Source of the DNA: JAICNR01 sp035687725
GTDB taxonomy: Bacteria > Gemmatimonadota > Gemmatimonadetes > JACCXV01 > JAHWKZ01
DNA length: 39,409 nucleotides
Reading direction: 5' to 3'
NCBI GenBank assembly: GCA_035687725.1
Contig: DASRVB010000094.1
Span: 1 to 39,409, forward strand
Shown: positions 39,352-39,409 of the stretch, one piece after another
Layout: each line of letters starts with the position of its first letter
Position numbering within the stretch: position 1 is the stretch's first letter
The notes under the pieces: generated by a model
Database searches by the model: none
What the model saw: the letters and a program-made list of their open reading frames with translations, nothing else
What the model was told of the DNA's origin: nothing
Made by a program: the position numbers and the translations under genes

Positions 39352-39409
39352 CCCACTCCTCTGGCCCGGGTCGTATCCCGAAACTAGTTATGTGCCGTCT
39401 CTCCATATA

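Noticed and set aside
1..39409. CRISPR arrays, prophage, transposases or tRNA genes
   Set aside because: No regularly spaced repeats, transposase or integrase motifs, or tRNA-like cloverleaf were seen; intergenic gaps are all below about 180 bp.

Overview
The window is 39.4 kb of high-GC, gene-dense chromosomal DNA. The start codons are a mix of ATG, GTG, one TTG and probably one CTG. Many genes overlap by 4 bp (ATGA, GTGA). There are no tRNA, rRNA, CRISPR, IS or prophage genes. Several lipobox-bearing proteins, signal peptides, PD40-propeller amidohydrolases and an actinobacterial-like succinate dehydrogenase suggest a free-living aerobic diderm such as Gemmatimonadota or Eisenbacteria-like lineages. 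This placement is inference at low confidence. No gene-free stretch exceeds about 180 bp.

Layout. 1-7.8 kb (+): the end of a cold-shock protein with a strong terminator, then a run of mostly secreted proteins: a beta-propeller/amidohydrolase fusion, a DUF1428 protein, a DUF305 lipoprotein, an LVIVD-repeat protein and an alpha/beta hydrolase. 7.8-9.8 kb (-): a DUF2238-like membrane protein and an MFS transporter. 9.9-11.1 kb (+): an unusual three-part nucleotide cyclase. 11.1-13.4 kb (-): a compact operon of YCII, DoxX, cupin and an AlkZ-like winged-helix protein, the last apparently starting at CTG. 13.6-17.5 kb (+): a succinate dehydrogenase operon (membrane anchor, flavoprotein, iron-sulfur subunit) plus a TPR protein. 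17.6-19.7 kb (-): a PEP mutase-family enzyme and a BaiN/HI0933-type flavoprotein. 19.7-22.8 kb (+): a DUF3574 lipoprotein, a hydrolase, a LysM protein, an Ig-like lipoprotein and a cupin. 22.8-25.3 kb (-): a UGT-type glycosyltransferase and a LOG-family protein. 25.5-27.1 kb: a metallophosphoesterase and membrane protein pair (+), running tail-to-tail into a collapsed cupredoxin gene (-).

27.2-33.3 kb holds a radical SAM protein (-), a small membrane protein and a GNAT (+), and then a tightly overlapping minus-strand operon: plant-type O-methyltransferase, second SAM methyltransferase, ATP-grasp enzyme, ChrA-like transporter. Together these look like a small-molecule synthesis and export unit. 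33.4-39.4 kb: ring-cleaving dioxygenase and GNAT (+), an unnamed conserved protein and an SDR (-), a divergent TetR regulator with an ICMT-like methyltransferase and a DUF5655 protein (+), and a VOC protein with a HAAS-type membrane protein (-).

The most distinctive items are the DUF6582/sensor-kinase-module/cyclase fusion, the ATP-grasp/double-methyltransferase/CHR operon, the cupredoxin remnant, the CTG-started AlkZ-like gene and two apparently leaderless genes.
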